Assembly (NCBI GenBank): GCA_029938115.1
Contig: JAPYOP010000012.1
Coordinates: 17,367 to 64,620, forward strand
Reading direction: 5' to 3'
DNA from: Colwellia sp.
GTDB taxonomy: Bacteria; Pseudomonadota; Gammaproteobacteria; Enterobacterales; Alteromonadaceae
DNA: 47,254 nt
The notes beneath the pieces are model-generated. The model had not been told where the DNA came from, did no database searches, and saw only the letters and a program-made list of their open reading frames with translations. This document shows, piece after piece, positions 45,201 through 47,254 of the stretch. How positions within the stretch are numbered: position 1 is the stretch's first letter; every line of letters starts with the position of its first letter. A program made the position numbers and the translations under genes.

Positions 45201-47102
45201 TGTTTGAACGGTATAAACATTAAATTCACCGTCTCCTGTAATTAGCATAGAGAAATCTAAAATCCAGAATGTTTCGCCATCCGATGTTTTAATTGCATAC
45301 GGACTTTCACCAATAACACGTAAGCCAAAATTCTCTAACATAGGCAGCACGTCAGAAAGATGAATAGGATCTCCCTTATGGAAAAGCTTTAGTTTTACAA
45401 AACGGCTACCCGCTTTTTCTTCTAACGGTTGATAAAACAACATTTCTAAATTATCAGAAAAATTAACCCTTTCTAACTTTTCGATATCAACAATCGCTGA
45501 GCCGGGTAATACTTCATCTTTATAAGCTTGCGGAAATTTAACGTATTTACGACTTAATGCTTTCGCTGCTACTTCACCTTTATTAGCGGCAAGTGCACTA
45601 ACTAATTTGTCATCCCAACTTCTAGCGGCTTCATTTAAATTCTTTTCAATTTCTTTCACGTTAATATCTGCTTTTGTTGACTTAACTTTAACAATATAAT
45701 GTGTTCTTGCTTGCACAGACTCAGAGAAGTAAGTAGTGAACTCTACTTCTTCATCACTGCCAAATGCTTCTTGTAATAAATGCTGAGTTTCTATACGTAA
45801 TTTAGTGTTGTAACGCTCCCGAGGAACATAAACCATGCAAGAATAGAAACGATCAAAAGCATCTGGTCTAACAAATAAACCACAATAATCACGTTCTTGC
45901 ATTTGCAAGATACCCATAACATTTTTCAGTAGTTCATCAATACGACCTTGTAATATTTCATCACGTGGATAAGTCTCTAAAATGTTTATTAAGGATTTAT
46001 AAGCATGAGTTCCTTTCGCAAACCCCGATGACTCACACACTGCTTTAACTTTAGATTTGATTAACGGTAAATCTAAAGCACTATTGGTGTAATACGCTGA
46101 GCCAAATAAACCAATAAAGCGGTCTTCACCAATAACATTGCCCTTGGCATCAAAACGTTTCACGCCAATATAATCAAGCTGTGCTGGCCTGTGTACTCTT
46201 GAAAATGAATTAGTCTTAGTTAAAATCAAGTGATTTTTACCTAATGCTTCTTCACGACCTGACTCACTCAAGCTCGAAATAAAACGGGTTTTACTACGAC
46301 TACTTGACCCCTTCATTAAACCTAAGCTAGATTCAGTATCTGCCTCAAGTTTAATATCTCCTTTTACTGCATTTACATGGTATGAGCGATAGCCCATTAA
46401 AGTGAAGTTGTTGCTCGCTAACCAGGTCAAAAACTCTACCGTATCGACTTTATCTTCTTTACTACCGGGCAATTTACCTTTTTTAACATCCGCTATAACA
46501 CTATTAAACTGCTTTAACATGGGTTGCCAGTCATTAACAGTTAACGTGATATCTTCAACAACACTAAGCAATTCATTTTTAATATTATTCAGATCTTTCT
46601 GATTTGATTGACGATCAATTTCAATAAAGAATATAGTTTCTTCCGATGTTGCTTTAATTTTTGTATCAACACTAGAGGCTATTTTAGTAATATTGCCATT
46701 TTTATCTCGTACCATTTTTAAAGGTGAATTTAGCATTAAGTGTGGTGATAAGCCTAAGCGATTAAGTGCAATTCGGATAGAGTCAACTAAGAATGGCATA
46801 TCCTTTACTATAATTTCAATAATGGTATGGCTTGATTTCCAACCATTTCTACTTACCGAAGGATTAAATACATGAATAACCGGCTCGTTATCGGTATGTT
46901 CATTTAGCGAACTCCACAAACTCAAGGTGGCACCGTACATGTCACTGTCATTTCTGTCCGATAAGTCAAATGAAGAAATATTGCTATATAACAAAGTAGC
47001 AAATTGTGCGACTAAATCTGCTGTGTCTTGAGGTACTTTTTTCTTTATTAATTGTGCTACGTTTTTTAGTATCACTGAGGGTGAACCGTTCACTAACGCC
47101 AT
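42231..47102 (-). CDS. gdhB: NAD-dependent glutamate dehydrogenase, large (180 kDa) type
   Basis: It converts glutamate to 2-oxoglutarate and ammonia with NAD, mainly for glutamate breakdown. At 1623 residues it belongs to the large bacterial class (Pseudomonas/Streptomyces type), with ACT-like regulatory modules N-terminal and the catalytic core at about residues 730-1230. The core shows V-A-R-G-G-L-R-W-S-D-R-R-E-D-F-R-T-E-V, V-P-V-G-A-K-G-G-F-V, I-G-D-M-A-G-D-V-F-G-N-G-M-L and W-N-G-G-I-G-T-Y-V-K. AAAGGA precedes the ATG at 47102. Its 5' region reaches the tandem repeat at the window edge. The symbol follows Pseudomonas usage. Confidence 0.96.
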   Translation of the reverse strand: MALVNGSPSVILKNVAQLIKKKVPQDTADLVAQFATLLYSNISSFDLSDRNDSDMYGATLSLWSSLNEHTDNEPVIHVFNPSVSRNGWKSSHTIIEIIVKDMPFLVDSIRIALNRLGLSPHLMLNSPLKMVRDKNGNITKIASSVDTKIKATSEETIFFIEIDRQSNQKDLNNIKNELLSVVEDITLTVNDWQPMLKQFNSVIADVKKGKLPGSKEDKVDTVEFLTWLASNNFTLMGYRSYHVNAVKGDIKLEADTESSLGLMKGSSSRSKTRFISSLSESGREEALGKNHLILTKTNSFSRVHRPAQLDYIGVKRFDAKGNVIGEDRFIGLFGSAYYTNSALDLPLIKSKVKAVCESSGFAKGTHAYKSLINILETYPRDEILQGRIDELLKNVMGILQMQERDYCGLFVRPDAFDRFYSCMVYVPRERYNTKLRIETQHLLQEAFGSDEEVEFTTYFSESVQARTHYIVKVKSTKADINVKEIEKNLNEAARSWDDKLVSALAANKGEVAAKALSRKYVKFPQAYKDEVLPGSAIVDIEKLERVNFSDNLEMLFYQPLEEKAGSRFVKLKLFHKGDPIHLSDVLPMLENFGLRVIGESPYAIKTSDGETFWILDFSMLITGDGEFNVYTVQTLFQDAFAKVWQGDLEDDGFNRLILGAGLEGRSVSILRAFAKYERQIGGRFSQSYIENTFARYPDIAQLLINLFVQRFDPNNKSNDSAKEKAHTKILDAIESSLDNVANLDDDRIIRRFVEMITATIRTNYFQVDKLMGEKSYISFKITPEKISEMPQPVPKFEIFVYSPQIEGVHLRGGKVARGGLRWSDRREDFRTEVLGLVKAQQVKNSVIVPVGAKGGFVCKQLPEGSRQEIFEAGKECYRTFIRALLDITDNIVDGKIVPPVDVVRLDEDDAYLVVAADKGTATFSDIANGISDEYDFWLGDAFASGGSVGYDHKAMGITAKGAWESVKRHFREMDIDCQSTDFTCIAIGDMAGDVFGNGMLLSKHIRLQAAFNHMHIFIDPTPNAAKSYPERKRLFNLPGCSWEDYNEKLISAGGGIFSRHVKSIKLTPQIKKMLGTQKQSLSPIDLIQAIITMEVDLLWNGGIGTYVKSTKETHLEVGDRANDALRINGCELKAKVVGEGGNLGLTQLGRIEFAACGGRINTDAIDNAGGVDCSDNEVNIKILLNSLVQAGDLTVKQRNQLLYDMTDEVGDMVIEDCYRQTHSLSVTAMRGVNQLKEQVRFIHELERAGKLDRALEFIPDDEEIADRLANDRGLTRPELAVLLAYNKMVLKEDLVHKDITDNPYHDKLLINAFPQQLQDKYQEQMQLHPLRAEIIATKLANKIGNDMGFNFVNRMQEETGATVVEIANSYTMSCAVFELEEFWQKIEVLNNKISTAIQTEMLFQYRRTVRRATRWFLRHRNKSLTIEQSIAMFKPTFEIMSKKLNSFIIEGEIDQLKRVEGDLVSAGVPKEVAIRVSQLSTIFSALDIAEIAEEDGRSVELVASLYFKLGVKLELHWFLDQITRQAVGNHWQALARASFREELDWQQRSLTSVVLRCDCTANGKYLDKMLDTWVETNAQPLARWTHILADFKVGQTHEFAKFSVALRELMLLSLNCQRLTKES

Positions 47103-47220
47103 GCCATTTTCCTTTTGCTATTTTTTATACAGAAGTTAAAAAGAAAGCTTGTAATAATTTAAGTTAAATTTAATTTTTATTTTGTTTATGATGTAAATAA
47201 TGAGCGTCATCTCACTATCT

Positions 47221-47254
47221 TTATATCTATTTTTATATCTATTTTTATATCTAT
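47221..47254. repeat. 12-bp tandem repeat at right window edge
   Basis: The unit ttatatctattt occurs at 47221-47232 and 47233-47244, followed by ten bases of a third copy up to the window end. It lies 119-152 bp upstream of the gdhB start codon and is non-coding. Confidence 0.9.

Noticed and set aside
47221-47254. CRISPR array at right edge
   Set aside because: The 12-bp units are directly adjacent without spacers and no cas genes are present.

Overview
The window looks like a piece of chromosome from a marine, cold-adapted gammaproteobacterium of the Alteromonadales, most likely Colwelliaceae (Colwellia or Thalassotalea type). The reasons are its low GC content, a 1623-residue NAD-glutamate dehydrogenase, the marine proteobacterial sortase and target pair, DUF5062 and DUF3083 proteins, and TonB receptors beside catabolic genes. 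This taxonomy is inferred from gene content. No transposase, integrase, phage gene or CRISPR array was seen. Both window edges lie inside short tandem repeats, so it may be a complete assembly contig.

Left part (1-13.5 kb, nearly all minus strand): a 5'-truncated DJ-1/PfpI protein, a degenerate EAL-HDOD signalling protein, a phosphodiesterase of the nucleotide pyrophosphatase family, a purine phosphoribosyltransferase, two lipoproteins (M28 peptidase and transglutaminase/TPR), a DUF3943 envelope protein, tRNA-Ser(UGA) with its own promoter and terminator, a compact MoxR-DUF58-TgpA set, and a DAHP synthase.

Centre (13.6-27.7 kb): a nucleoside scavenging locus. It holds add, deoD, deoB, udk, nupC, deoC, a double-domain ALDH16-type aldehyde dehydrogenase and tdk, plus a TonB receptor that may bring nucleosides or oligonucleotides across the outer membrane. 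Deoxyribose-1-phosphate made by DeoD would be isomerised by DeoB and split by DeoC to glyceraldehyde-3-phosphate and acetaldehyde. The ALDH next door is the obvious candidate to oxidise the acetaldehyde. An argP/argO-like regulator and exporter pair and a decayed gamma-glutamylcyclotransferase-like pseudogene interrupt the locus.

Right part (27.7-47.2 kb): a Gram-negative sortase and its single VIT/VWA target; DUF5062 and DUF3083 genes; a solute-binding protein; and a minus-strand cluster of TlpA-like thioredoxin, DUF4266 lipoprotein, DUF3570 outer-membrane barrel and ApbE flavin transferase, ending in the ruins of a response regulator. The DUF3570 protein carries a D-A-L-T-G-A-S motif resembling the ApbE flavinylation site, so this cluster is the best candidate for a poorly described extracytoplasmic redox system. 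Then follow asnB, a second TonB receptor, pyrD and the large glutamate dehydrogenase.
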